From the NCBI GenBank assembly GCA_041397845.1, contig JAWKVW010000003.1:1-64000 (forward strand): a stretch of DNA of 64,000 bases, in the 5' to 3' direction. Of the stretch, positions 10,565 to 19,936 are shown in pieces. A program made the position numbers and the translations under genes. Position 1 is the stretch's first letter. Each line of letters starts with the position of its first letter. A model generated the notes under the pieces. It was given only the letters and a program-made list of their open reading frames with translations. It made no database searches and was not told the DNA's origin. This DNA comes from JAKPQE01 sp041397845. Its GTDB lineage: Bacteria > Pseudomonadota > Alphaproteobacteria > Rhizobiales > JAKPQE01.

Positions 10565-10861
10565 TCAGTCGCCGTGATGATGGCCGATCGGCCCGTCCTT
10601 GAAGAGGTAATCCTTCAGCTCATGGTCGAAGGCCGGATCGCGACGGCGAATCCACTCCAGCACCATGGCGGCGTGTTCCTTTTCCTCGTCGCGATTGTGG
10701 GCGAGAATTTCGCGCAACTCATCGTCCTTGCAGGCATCGACCCGCTGATTGTACCAGTCGACCGCTTCCAGCTCCTCCATCAGGGAGACGATGGCGCGGT
10801 GCATGTCGCGGGTTTCGTCGGAAAGCTCGCTGATCGGCTCGTGATAGCCCACGCTCGACAT
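10565..10861 (-). CDS. encapsulated-ferritin-like (EncFtn) protein lacking a shell-targeting tail
   Basis: This 98-aa protein matches the EncFtn type, a two-helix ferritin whose dimer or decamer forms an iron-oxidising ferroxidase centre. Diagnostic segments are HRAIVSLMEELEAVDWYNQR (residues 21-40) and AHNRDEEKEHAAMVLEW (54-70), carrying the acidic and His ligands (E32, E59, E60, E62, H63). Classical EncFtn proteins end in a short Leu/Ile/Gly-rich peptide that loads them into an encapsulin shell. This one ends at GPIGHHHGD with no such tail, and no encapsulin gene is adjacent. The His-rich end could bind metal. It is monocistronic: 240 bp to lysK and 206 bp to the divergent TerB-like gene. 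The family is clear; a non-encapsulated mode is inference. Confidence 0.85.
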   Translation of the reverse strand: MSSVGYHEPISELSDETRDMHRAIVSLMEELEAVDWYNQRVDACKDDELREILAHNRDEEKEHAAMVLEWIRRRDPAFDHELKDYLFKDGPIGHHHGD

Positions 10862-11067
10862 GTTGCTCTCTCCTTTGCTGCGGGTGCTTGCGATTAACGG
10901 ATTGTCGACCGGGGAATAGTTAGGTCAAGGCATGGCGGGGGCGATGGCGGCGCGCCATCTGCCGCAGGGGCGGGACGCTTCTGCAATGCCGGGCTTGCCC
11001 GTCGCCGCGCGAGGACATAGTTTCGGGCTAACGGTCGCAGCACCCTCAGTCTCAAGGACAATTACGA

Positions 11068-11481
11068 ATGACCAACGCGATTTCCCATCATGAAGCGCTG
11101 ATCTACGTCATGGTGACGATGTCGGCGGTGGATCGGAAGATGACCGATGCCGAACTGCACGCGATCGGCGAAGTCGTGCAGACCCTGCCGGTGTTTCGCG
11201 GCTTCGACGTCGAGCGGCTGGTGCCGGTGGCGGAGGCCTGCGGCGACCTTCTGAACGACGAGGACGGGCTCGACGAAATCCTCGACATGGTTGCCCGCTC
11301 GCTGCCGCAGAAGCTCTATGAGACGGCCTATGCGATTGCGGTCGAGGTGGCGGCGGTCGACCTGCACGTCGAGCAGGAAGAGCTGCGCTTCCTGCAGATG
11401 CTGCGCGACCGGCTGAACCTCGACAAGCTGTCGGTGGCAGCGATCGAGCGCGGTGCGCGGGCGCGCTACCAGACGATCTGA
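11068..11481 (+). CDS. TerB-like (tellurite-resistance family) helical protein
   Basis: The 137-aa all-helical protein has the TerB-type layout: HHEALIYVMVTMSAVDRKMT at the N-terminus and AYAIAVEVAAVDLHVEQEEL in the second half, each with the small/acidic motif (SAVDRKM, AAVDLHVE) of the duplicated metal-binding repeat. There is no signal peptide or membrane segment. The family is linked to stress and metal resistance, but single TerB genes such as this have no firm function. It is transcribed divergently from the ferritin-like gene and is followed by a good terminator, so it is probably a single-gene unit. Confidence 0.75.
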   Translation: MTNAISHHEALIYVMVTMSAVDRKMTDAELHAIGEVVQTLPVFRGFDVERLVPVAEACGDLLNDEDGLDEILDMVARSLPQKLYETAYAIAVEVAAVDLHVEQEELRFLQMLRDRLNLDKLSVAAIERGARARYQTI

Positions 11482-11503
11482 CGCAGGCGGCATTCGCGAC
11501 GTC

Positions 11504-11530
11504 TGACGGCCGGCATTTCGCCGGCCGTTT
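11504..11530 (+). terminator. intrinsic terminator after the TerB-like gene
   Basis: ACGGCCGGC (11504-11512) pairs perfectly with GCCGGCCGT (11518-11526) across a 5-nt loop, followed by TTTTC. It lies between the TerB-like gene and the convergent hydrolase. Confidence 0.8.
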
Positions 11531-11540
11531 TCGTTATACC

Positions 11541-12184
11541 GGTCAGCCGGCGAGGCGTCCGGCAAAGGCGGCCGTCGCCGCGGCGGCGGCTTCGAGATTG
11601 CCGGCCCAGGTCGCTTCCGCCCGGCCGCGCGGGCGAGGTCGCGGCTGCCGTCGGCGAGCCAGAGACCTCGGTGCCGGCCGGCAGGTCGTAGGCCTCGACC
11701 TCGTCGCGATTGCCGAAGGTGTCGCGCTCGCCCCGGCAGACGAGCAACGGGCGGCGGCAGTCCGAGATCGGCGCAGGCGGGTTGCCTCGGGCTTGCCGGG
11801 TGGATGGAAGGGATAGCCGAGACAGAGACGCCGGCGACGGCTTCATCGAGGAGGTCGCTGCCGGCATAGAGCGCAGCGACGCGGCCGCCGACGACTTGCC
11901 GCCGATGAGGAGCGGGCGCTCCTTGCCGAGGCATCGAGTGCGGCGACAGCAGCGGCAAAGTTCTCGACCAGTGCTTCGGCGCGGGGCGGCGGGCGCTTCG
12001 GGCCGCCGTTTCGCCGGCCGGCCATATAGGGGAATTCGAAACGCAGGACCGCGACGTCGTTTGCGGCGAGCGCATCAGCGATGCGGTTCATGAAGGCCGA
12101 ATCCATCGGGGCGCCGGCGCCATGGGCAAGGACGAGGGTCGCGACCGGTTTTCCGGCTGCGGGCGTTTCGAGAAAATCGGTCAT
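11541..12184 (-). pseudogene. alpha/beta hydrolase (KANL3/Tex30-like), frameshifted
   Basis: The start reads MTDFLETP and then TLVLAHGAGAPMDSAFMN, the oxyanion-loop region of the small alpha/beta hydrolases related to KANL3/Tex30. FEFPYMAGRRNG follows. In another frame GGRVAALYAGSDLLD follows the expected nucleophile elbow (GGKSxGG), then LLVCRGERDTFG with its Asp, and the C-terminus ends near 11541. At least three single-base frame changes lie near 11910, 11800 and 11670. The length (about 213 codons) fits the family. Substrate is unknown, and sequence error is a plausible cause of the breaks. Confidence 0.65.
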
Positions 12185-12327
12185 GTCGGGGGACTTGCCT
12201 TCAATTGAGCGTTCGCATTGCCGAGCGGGGCCGGCAGTCCACACTATCGAATTTGCCGAGGTTGGGGAGGGCGCCGAAGCGCCATCGACACCGCACCGGC
12301 AAGCGTGGCGGAGAGGGATGCACGATC

Positions 12328-13144
12328 ATGGCCGACGTTTTCGGATTGTCTGAGACCGTTGTCCGGTTCGGCAGCTTCGCGGCGGTGTTCGGGGTCATGG
12401 CGATTGCGGAAGCCGTGCGGCCGCGACGGGCCCGGCGGTTCGAGCGCGGCCGGCGCTGGACGACCAATCTCGGCATTGTCGCGATCGACAGCCTGTTCAT
12501 CCGCATCGCCTTTCCGCTGGTCGCCGCCGGCGCGGCCGAGGTCGCGGCTCGTAATTCCATCGGGCTTTTCAATCTTGTCGATCTGCCGGGCTGGCTCGAG
12601 GGCCTCCCGGTCATCCTCCTCGACATGGCGATCTACTGGCAGCACGTGCTCTTTCACAAGGTACCGGTACTCTGGCGACTGCACATGGTGCATCATGCCG
12701 ACCCGGATTTCGACGACGACGGCGCTGCGGTTTCATCCGGATCGAGATCGGCCCGTCGATGCTTCTGAAGATCGGGCTCGTCTTCTCATCGGGCCGTCGG
12801 TTGCCGCCGTGGTGGTGTTCGAGGTCGTGCTGAACGGCATGGCGATGTTCAACCACGCCAATTTTCACCTGCCGGCAGGGCTCGACCGGCTGCTGCGACG
12901 GGTCGTCGTGACGCCGGACATGCACCGGGTACATCACTCGACAATCCAGACGGAAACCGATTCCAACTACGGCTTCAACCTGTCGGTCTGGGACCGGCTG
13001 TTCGGCAGCTATGTCGACCAGCCGACCGGCGGGCACGCGGGGATGGCGATAGGTCTTGACGATTTTCCGGGCGATCAGCCGACCCGGCTCGGCTGGGCGA
13101 TCGCGGCGCCGTTCCGGGCCCCGCGCACCGGCACGGCTCAGTAA
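12328..13144 (+). pseudogene. sterol desaturase / fatty acid hydroxylase family membrane enzyme, frameshifted near 12715
   Basis: The protein has four or so hydrophobic segments and the His-box set of the membrane di-iron hydroxylases: WQHVLFHKVPVLWRLHMVHH (boxes 1-2, about 12637-12700), RFHP, then FNHANFH and HRVHHS in the C-terminal half. Frames change near 12715, an extra G sits near 12743, and a C is missing near 12783. Together these restore the expected RFHPIEIGPSMLLKIGLVFLIG. Such closely spaced compensating indels point to sequence error. The 3' end overlaps the convergent binding-protein gene by 7 bp. Its substrate, a lipid or sterol-like molecule, is not predictable. Confidence 0.75.
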
Positions 13145-14019
13145 ATGCCGACCGGGAAATAGCGCATGTAGAGTTCGGCATAAGTGCCGTTCTGGTAGAC
13201 CTGCTGCAGGCCGTAGTCGAGCATGGCGCGAAGGGTCGTGTCGCCATGGCGAACGGCGATGGCAAGGCCCTCGCCGAAATAGGCGATCTCGGTATAGGCG
13301 CCGCCAAGCATGGTGCAGCAGCCGTCCGCCTCCTTGCCGCCAAGCCAGAAACTCGTCGACAGGCCGTCGCCGAAGAGGACTTCCGCCTCGCCGGACTTCA
13401 GGGCGGCGCGGGCCTCGGCGATCGTCGGATACGGACGCAGGCGCATCTTCGGGAAGAAGGCCGTGAGGTATGCCTCGTGAGCCGTGCCGGCGGCGACGGC
13501 GACGATGCGGCCGGCAAGGCCCTCGGGCGTTGCCTCGTGGCGCAGGTCCTCCTTGCGCACGGCGAAACGGGCCGGCAGGCGCAGATAGGTCTCGCTGAAA
13601 TCAACCCGGTCCCGATTGACGGCGGACTGCGACAAGCCGGCGATGACGGCATCGCCGTCGCCTTTCTCGAGCGCCGGCAGGAGTTCGGCGAAGGGGCGGG
13701 CCTGAATGGTGCAGGGCAGGCCGATGACGACGCAGACGGCGCGGGCGAGGTCGGCGTTGAAGCCGGTGAGCTGGCCGGTCGAATCAATGAAATTGAACGG
13801 CGGGAAATCGTCGGTCGTCAGGAAGCGGATCGACGGCCGGCCGGTCGTTGCCGGGGCTTCGAGACGGCGTTTCGGGTCCCAGAAATTGGGGATCGAGCCG
13901 GGTTCGAGCGCGAGGGCGGGCAGGGCAAGAAGAGCGAGGAGGAGCGCCGTCAGGACCAGACCAATGAACGCCTTCAGGTCGCTTCTATATGCGTTTACAA
14001 CCAATTCCATACCCGCCAT
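13138..14019 (-). CDS. extracellular solute-binding protein, family 3 (amino-acid type)
   Basis: The protein is about 293 aa with one N-terminal hydrophobic signal segment (about residues 17-38, ending LALPALALEPG), so it is probably periplasmic. The core is typical of family 3 binding proteins: IRFLTTDDFPPFNFIDSTGQ, TGFNADLARAVC, ELLPALEKGDGDAVIAGL, VDFSETYLRLPARFAV and the closing LQQVYQNGTYAEL. No ABC permease or ATPase genes accompany it, so it may work with a distant transporter or as an orphan sensor-type protein. Start codons at 14019 or 14010 are both possible. The frame is intact although both neighbours are broken. Confidence 0.85.
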   Translation of the reverse strand: MAGMELVVNAYRSDLKAFIGLVLTALLLALLALPALALEPGSIPNFWDPKRRLEAPATTGRPSIRFLTTDDFPPFNFIDSTGQLTGFNADLARAVCVVIGLPCTIQARPFAELLPALEKGDGDAVIAGLSQSAVNRDRVDFSETYLRLPARFAVRKEDLRHEATPEGLAGRIVAVAAGTAHEAYLTAFFPKMRLRPYPTIAEARAALKSGEAEVLFGDGLSTSFWLGGKEADGCCTMLGGAYTEIAYFGEGLAIAVRHGDTTLRAMLDYGLQQVYQNGTYAELYMRYFPVGIY

Positions 14020-14174
14020 AGTTTTTCAGGGGCGATCGCTCACGAACCGCATGCTCTTATAGTCCGCCGGCTGGCGAAAGGACAGTTAATCGGCGGGCCG
14101 GAGCGCGGGGCGAGCGCCCATTGCATTTCTTCAATCCGCCGCCGTCCGGCAGGGAGCTTCCGGGAAGTACATCG

Positions 14175-16111
14175 ATGGGTCAACTTTCCGGAACAGCCGG
14201 CGATCGCAAGATCCCGGCCGGCGCCTTGCGGCGGTGGCATGTCCGGCCGCCGCCGGCGCCCGAGGTCGCGCCGGTCTGGCCGGGCGCGGCATTGCCGGCC
14301 GATTTGCCGGCCGATGTCGGGTTCCTGCTCGCACACGGGTTCGAGGAAGCGGTGCTGCATGCAGCGGTGGCGCGGGCAGAGCGGTTCGGTGTCGCGCCGG
14401 CCGAGGTATTGATCAGCCACGGGATCGTCGGCGAGACCGCATATTATCGGGCCCTCGCGGGTTTTCTGAAGGCCGGCTTTCTCGACGAGGGGGCACTTCG
14501 TCGGCAGGCGGCGCGTCGCCCGGCAGCAAATGCGGCGGTCATCCGCCATGGCCGGCTCATTGCCCTTGAAGGCAATGCCATCGGGCGCGGCGGGCGGTCG
14601 CGCCGCAAGGCGCCGAGGTTGCCGAGCTGATACGGCTCCTCCAGCAAAAGCCGCATCTTGGCGGGCAAATCCGGATCACCACGCCGACGGCGATCCGCAA
14701 GGTCCTGACCGATGCGGCGGGCGAGAGGCTGACGGCATCGGCACTGGCAAGGCTTGCCGGGATGAGCGGCGACTTTTCGGCGCGCACCGTGCTGTCGCGG
14801 GCGCAGCTTGCCAGCATCGCGGCAGGGGGCGCCGGCCTTGCGGCGCTGTTCCTGCTCCTGCCGGGCGCTGCGACGGTCGGCGTCAACCCCTGCTGACGGC
14901 GGTATTCCTGTCGGTCGTCGCAGTCCGCATCCTCGCCGCGCTGGCGCCGGAGCAGGGGTTCACAGCCGCCACGGCGAACGGCAGACGAAAAGCTGCCGTC
15001 TGCAGATGATCCTCGTGCCGCTGCACGACGAGGCGGGATGGTTGAGGGGCTGGTCGCGGCGCTGCGAGCGCTCGACGATCCGCCGGAGCGGCTTGACATC
15101 AAGCTCGTGGTCGAGGCGGACGATGCTGCGACGCGGGCAGCGATCAGGCGGCTGCGGCTCGGGGCGCCGTTCGAGGAGGTCGTCGTTCCGCCATCGCAGC
15201 CGCGCACCAAGCCGAAGGCGCTTCCTTCGCGCCGCCGCTGGCGCGGCCGTTTCGTTGTCGTCTATGATGCCGAGGACCGGCCGAAGCCGGACCAGTTGCG
15301 GCAGGCGGTGGCGGCCTTCGGCGCGGCGGGGCGCGGCTCGGCTGTCTGCAGGCATGGCTCGACATCACGCCGTCGGCCGGGGGAACGTGGATGACGGACC
15401 AGTTCGCGGCGGAATATGCCGGCAAAGTTCCATGTGCTCCTGCCATTTCTTGCCCGGCACGGGCTGCCATTGCCGCTCGGCGGCACGTCGAACCATTTCC
15501 GGCGCGAGGTGCTCGAACAGATCGGCGGCTGGGACCCCTTCAATGTCACCGAGGATGCCGATATCGGCCAGCGGCTCGCCCGGTTCGGCTATCGCGCCTC
15601 GGTCATTGCCTCCGGCACGGGCGAGGCGGCGCCGGGACGTCTCGGCATCTGGCTGAAGCAGCGGACGCGGTGGATGAAGGGCTGGATGCAGACCTATCTC
15701 GTCCACATGCGCGCGCCGGGCCGGCTCTGGCGGGAACTCGGCCCGACCGGCTTCATCGCCCTTCAGGTGATGATCGGCGGTGTCGTCCTGTCAGCGCTCA
15801 TCCATCCGTTCTTCCTCGTTGCAAGCGCGCACTGACGCTCGGCGGGCTTTTTGATGTGGTCTCGGCGAATGGCCTGTTCAGGCGTTTCCTGCTCGGCATT
15901 GACGGCTTCAACCTTGTGGCCGGTTATGCGGGCCGGCATCGCAATTGCCTCGATCGGACTTGAGCGGCGCGGCGCGGCCATGGGCCTCTGGCGGCTGGTG
16001 ACGCTGCCCGCCTACTGGCTGCTGATATCGGCGGCGGCCTACCGGGCGGTTTATCAGCTCTGGCGCGACCCGTTCCTCTGGGAGAAGACGCCGCATACGC
16101 CGGATATATAG
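14175..16111 (+). pseudogene. GT2-family membrane glycosyltransferase with MshEN-like N-terminus, frameshifted
   Basis: Joined frames give a protein of about 640 residues. The N-terminal part (AVLHAAVARAERFGVAPAEV, AYYRALAGFLKAGFLD) resembles an MshEN/GSPII_E-type domain. A membrane segment (ASIAAGGAGLAALFLLLPG) follows, then a GT2 catalytic domain with KLVVEADDA, VVYDAEDRPKPDQL (DxD-type), NVTEDADIGQRLARFGY (TED) and QRTRWMKGW (QxxRW), the hallmark of processive synthases. C-terminal membrane helices follow to 16111. Frame changes occur near 14600, 14880, 15030, 15230, 15335, 15400, 15830 and 15935. It probably makes an exopolysaccharide or adhesin-like glycan. No co-synthesis genes adjoin it. 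Confidence 0.75.
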
Positions 16112-16141
16112 TTATTCGGCTTAATAACAATGATACGCCGG

Positions 16142-17892
16142 CTATTTATAATGGCTTAGCAGACGGAAGCCGACATTGACGGCGGCGGCGATGTCCTCGA
16201 TGGCGGCGCGGGCGGCATTGCGCAGGGTACGCGGATTGACGAGATCGGAGCCGCCGCGCAGCGGCCGGCGGGTGCAGTCGCCGCCGCCGGGTCCAGCGCC
16301 GCCGTCGGCGGGTGCGGCGCGGTAGTCCTTGTGCCAGCAATCGGCGGTGCGTTCCCAGACATTGCCGGCCATATCATGGAGGCCGAAGGCGTTGGTTTCA
16401 GCCTGCCGGCCGGGGCGGTGCGGGCAAAGCCGTCGTCGCAGTCCATGGCGGCAAGGCCCGGGACAAGGCGGGCACGGGCGCGGTCCGGGCCATTGGCGTC
16501 GGTGCAGCCGGCGCTTTCGCTTGCACCCCAAGTGAAGGCGGAGGTGGTGCCGGCGCGGGCGGCATAGTCCCATTCGGCCTCGCTCGGCAGGCGGTAAGCG
16601 CCGCCGGTCCGGTCGTTCAGCCAGCCGAGATAGGCCTCGACGTCGACGAGTGCGAGGCAGACGGCCGGTTCGTCCTCGCCCTGGGCAAAGCCCGGATCGC
16701 GCCAGCTTGCGGCGATGTCCTGCCAGCGGCCGTTCTCGAAGGTGCGGCAGGTGGCGGTTGCCTGATAGCCGGTCGCCTCGGCGAAGGCGCGGAATTCGGC
16801 GACGGTGACCTCGGTGCGCGACAGGGCGAACGGCGCGGCGATGGTGACCTTGTGGCGCGGCGTCTCGCTGGCGTGGCGGCCCGGCTCGGTGTCGGGTGCG
16901 CCCATCTCGTAGCTGCCGGCGGGCACGGCGACCATCTCGGGGCAGGTCGGGCAATCGCGGAAGGCTTCGCCGGCGGCATAGGCAACGCTGACCGGAATCG
17001 CCCAGGAAAGCGTGCCACTTGCGGGAAGTTCGGGACGCTGGTCGGCGCCCCAGCGGCGGCGGGCGGCATAGCCGACCTCGTCGGCGAGGTAGGCGACAAG
17101 CTCGTTGCCAGTGACGAGGCCGTCGTGGTTGCCGGCGACCGAGCGATCGGCGCCGCCGGCGACCGCATCAAGGAAGACGCGGGTGAAGAGGCCATGGCCG
17201 GCATCCTCGTCCCAGCGGGCGATTTCGTCCGGGCCGGCGGCGGAGAAGCGCAGGATGCCGCTCGTCGGGGTCGGGAATTTCGGCGTCCAGCCGGTGAAGG
17301 AACCCTTGATCAGCGGCTCGCCATTCGAGGTCTTGCCGGAGAAGCAGGCATCGAGCAGGAGCACCAGTTCGCGGTCCGGGCCGAGGACGTTTTCCTTCAG
17401 GGCCTTCAGGTTGCGCTCAAGGCCATCGAGGCCGAAGCCGAGGTCGGCCTTGTCGGGATTGCCATCGACCGGAACGATGAAGGCCGAGCCGCCGGAGCGA
17501 TCCGGGGCGCCGTGACCGGAATAATAGACGACGACGTCGGAGCGGCCGGGCTTCACCCAGTTCCAGAGCTGGCCGTGCGGATCGTCGACGGTGCCGAGCC
17601 AGTTGCGCAGGTGGTTGAAGGTGGCGTTCTCGAGGACGACGACGTTGCCCTCGCGGTAGCACAGGCGATCGACGAGGAAGCGGCGCATGGCGCGGGCGTC
17701 GTTGACGGCATAGGGAACCGCGATGGTCTGCTCATAGTCGCGGTTGCCAATGACGAGGGCGATGCTGTCGCGATTGCGGGCGCAAAGGTCGGCGCGGCCG
17801 GCGGCGCTGGCCGGGAGCTGTGCGGCGAGCAGGAGAAAAAGCCCGGCTGCGGCGAGGGTCGGTGCAAAGCCTTGTCATGCCGACGGTTTCAT
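16142..17892 (-). pseudogene. secreted caspase-like peptidase fused to a formylglycine-generating-enzyme-type domain, with frame breaks
   Basis: After a signal-like segment (APTLAAAGLFLLLAAQLPAS) comes a p20 caspase domain: SIALVIGNRDYE, catalytic His in VVYYSGHGAPD and catalytic Cys in LLLDACFSGKT (near 17340). From about 16950 down to 16142 it has an FGE/sulfatase-modifying-factor fold: VPAGSYEMGAPD, RTEVTVAEFRAFAEATGY, YRLPSEAEWDYAARAGT, then NAFGLHDMAGNVWERTADC and LRGGSDL. One base is missing near 16399, between GRLK and NAFGL. An in-frame TGA lies near 17877, between the first ATG (17892) and the signal segment, so the start is also disturbed. Caspase-FGE fusions are known in bacteria; their substrates are not. 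The partner may be the C-terminal fragment at 17964-18299. Confidence 0.8.
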
Positions 17893-17963
17893 CGGGGGCC
17901 TCCGCCGCAGGTTTCGAGGTGGGGGCAGGGCGGCGAACCGCCCTGCCGGATATCGGCATCGTG

Positions 17964-18299
17964 TCAGCGCTTCATCGGCTGCGCAATCTTGTCGACCTCG
18001 ATCTTGTTGCCGACCATGCCGATGCGGGTCTCAAGGCCCATCTGCTCGGCCATCAGGCGCAGATTGCGGTTGAGCCGGGCGGCGTCCGAGCAGGTCTCGT
18101 ACCAGTATTCGGTCGAGGTGAGCTGGGCGCGCATCGGGCGATGATGGTCATAGCCCTTGAACGAGACGATATATTCCTCGACGCGGGTCATCTCTTCGGT
18201 GAAGCCGTGAAGACCAGCAACAGCGGTCGACAGGCCGGTGCAGTCGCTCGGGGCGGCCTGCCGGTCATGCCCGACATGGAGGGCGTGCCGCCGGCACCG
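17964..18299 (-). pseudogene. C-terminal fragment of an unrecognised protein, fused in frame to truncated alaS
   Basis: These codons continue the alaS reading frame but do not resemble alanyl-tRNA synthetase. The clearest part reads GFTEEMTRVEEYIVSFKGYD, HHRPMRAQLTSTEYWYETCS, ARLNRNLRLMAEQMG and ends KIEVDKIAQPMKR. I do not recognise the family. The stop is 72 bp before the caspase-FGE gene on the same strand, so it was probably the upstream gene of that operon. Its N-terminus is missing at the junction near 18299. There is probably a further frame change near 18210, because the first 25-30 codons look non-native. Confidence 0.5.
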
Positions 18300-18833
18300 A
18301 TCATAGAAGATCTCGGAACAGGGGCCGCACGGGCCGGTGTCGCCCATCGCCCAGAAATTGTCGCTCGTCGCGATCCGGATGATGCGATCGTCGGAAAGCC
18401 CGGCGATCTTCTTCCAGAGCCCGAACGCCTCGTCGTCATCGGCATAGACGGTGACGAGCAGGCGCTCCTTCGGCAGGCCGAATTCCTTGGTGATCAGCGT
18501 CCAGGCATGATCGATCGCGACGTCCTTGAAGTAGTCGCCGAACGAGAAATTGCCGAGCATCTCGAAGAACGTGTGGTGCCTGGCGGTATAGCCGACATTG
18601 TCGAGGTCGTTGTGCTTGCCGCCGGCCCGAACGCACTTCTGCGCCGTTGCGGCACGCGAATACGGGCGCTTCTCGAGTCCGGTGAAGACGTTCTTGAACT
18701 GCACCATGCCGGCGTTGGTGAACATCAACGTCGGGTCATTGCGCGGAACGAGCGGGCTGGACGACACCACCTCGTGCCCGTTCTTGGCGAAGAAGTCGAG
18801 AAATGCCGCCCGGATATCGTTGACGCCGCTCAT
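18300..18833 (-). pseudogene. alaS: alanyl-tRNA synthetase, 5' fragment only
   Basis: The first 178 residues are an unmistakable AlaRS N-terminus: MSGVNDIRAAFLDFFAKNGH, SSPLVPRNDPTLMFTNAGM, ARHHTFFEMLGNFSFGDYFK and DNFWAMGDTGPCGPCSEIFYD, where similarity stops abruptly at 18300. A normal alaS is about 880 codons, so some 2.1 kb encoding the rest of the catalytic core, editing and C-Ala domains is absent. alaS is essential, so either a deletion was introduced in assembly or an intact copy exists elsewhere. The 300 bp upstream of the start (18834-19131) hold no gene apart from the terminator at 19079-19108. Confidence 0.85.
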
Positions 18834-19078
18834 GAAAAAGCCACCTCTCCCCGGCGGCGAGGCCCGCCCCGGTCTCATTGATCGCTGGGGTTTTAGCCGT
18901 GGTCGGCGGCGCTGTCCAGAAAGACCGCAGACCGCCGCGACCGGCCGACGTCCCGCATCGCTGCCATCGCCAGGCCGCGCTTCTGCCGCTGCAGGACCAC
19001 CCTCGCACGCGACAGATAGATCACCTGCAATTGCCGGCAACAGCAACGCCCAGCCGAAAGCAGCATGCCTTCTCAAAC

Positions 19079-19108
19079 AAAAAAGGCGGGCGCCCGAAGG
19101 CGCCCGCC
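19079..19108 (-). terminator. intrinsic terminator after the OmpA-like gene
   Basis: GGCGGGCGCC (19085-19094) pairs perfectly with GGCGCCCGCC (19099-19108) around CGAA. On the minus strand the stem is followed by six T residues (A-run 19079-19084), so it terminates the OmpA-like transcript. Confidence 0.85.
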
Positions 19109-19131
19109 AGAAGTCCAAAGGACTGGCAGGA

Positions 19132-19905
19132 TTACATCTTGCCCTGCATGCCGGACATGCCGGACATGCCACCCATGCCGGACATGCCGCCCATGCCGGA
19201 CATGCCGGACATGCCGCCCATGCCGCCCATGCCGGACGGTGTTTCGCCGCGCGGCTCGACGGTGACGGTGACGTCGCCGCTGCCGTGCGGCACGACGATC
19301 GTCGTCGTTTGGCCGGGGTGCGGCTTTTCAGGCGTCAGGTCCTCGACGGCGACAGGGCGCATCAGCACGACCTCGACGCGGCGGTTGATGCCGGCGTTCG
19401 GATGGTCCGGGTCCTTGAGGCGGCTCTCGCCCCAGCCCTTGGCGCGCAGGCGGCGCGGCTCGATGGCGAAATTGTCGACGAGATAGTCGACGACCGCCCG
19501 GGCCCGGCGCCAGGACAGCTCCTCGTTATAGGCGGCCGAGCCCTTGGCGTCGGTATGGCCGGCAACGAGGTAGCGATAGGGGACGAGGGTGTTGGACTCG
19601 AGGGCGCGGCCGAGGGCCTCGAGCTGGTCGCGGGCGCGCTGCGTCAGGCGGGCGCTGTCGAAGGGGAAGTAGACCTCGATCTCGACCATGTAGGCATAGT
19701 CCACCGTGATGCGATCACGGTCGACCAGCACCTCTTCGGGCTTGCCGGCGCCGCCGGGATAGCCGGGGCTGACGGTCTGGCCCTTGATCGGGGCGAGCGA
19801 CTTGATGATGGCGTTCACCTCGTTGTCGCTTGCGGCCAGGGCGATGCCGCCGCCGAGGAGGACGATCAGGGCTGCCGCCGCCGTCTGTCTCAGGGATGTC
19901 AGCAT
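19132..19905 (-). CDS. OmpA-family protein with Gly-Met-rich C-terminal tail
   Basis: This 257-aa protein has a signal peptide (TAAAALIVLLGGGIALAA). Its OmpA-C peptidoglycan-binding domain (about residues 75-185) shows VYFPFDSARLTQRARDQLE, RYLVAGHTDAKGSAAYNEEL, RARAVVDYLVD, AKGWGESR and NRRVEVVLM. A basic/Thr-rich linker follows. The last 35 residues are a tandem Gly-Met tail built of GMG/GMS units, ending MSGMQGKM; the DNA shows it as ATGCC-containing repeats at 19141-19245. The domain anchors envelope proteins to peptidoglycan. The function of the Met-rich tail is unknown; metal (copper) binding or a methionine sink are guesses. The next gene upstream (19937-20317) is 31 bp away on the same strand and probably cotranscribed. 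Confidence 0.85.
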   Translation of the reverse strand: MLTSLRQTAAAALIVLLGGGIALAASDNEVNAIIKSLAPIKGQTVSPGYPGGAGKPEEVLVDRDRITVDYAYMVEIEVYFPFDSARLTQRARDQLEALGRALESNTLVPYRYLVAGHTDAKGSAAYNEELSWRRARAVVDYLVDNFAIEPRRLRAKGWGESRLKDPDHPNAGINRRVEVVLMRPVAVEDLTPEKPHPGQTTTIVVPHGSGDVTVTVEPRGETPSGMGGMGGMSGMSGMGGMSGMGGMSGMSGMQGKM

Positions 19906-19936
19906 GTCGGATTCCTCCCTTGCAAACCGTGGCCGC

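Noticed and set aside
16312..18144. 610-codon plus-strand open frame rich in Gly and Ala
   Set aside because: It is antisense to the caspase-FGE gene and matches only codon-bias shadow sequence.
19141..19245. Short ATGCC-containing DNA repeats resembling a CRISPR or tandem repeat array
   Set aside because: They are in-frame codons of the OmpA-like protein's Gly-Met tail, with no spacers or leader.
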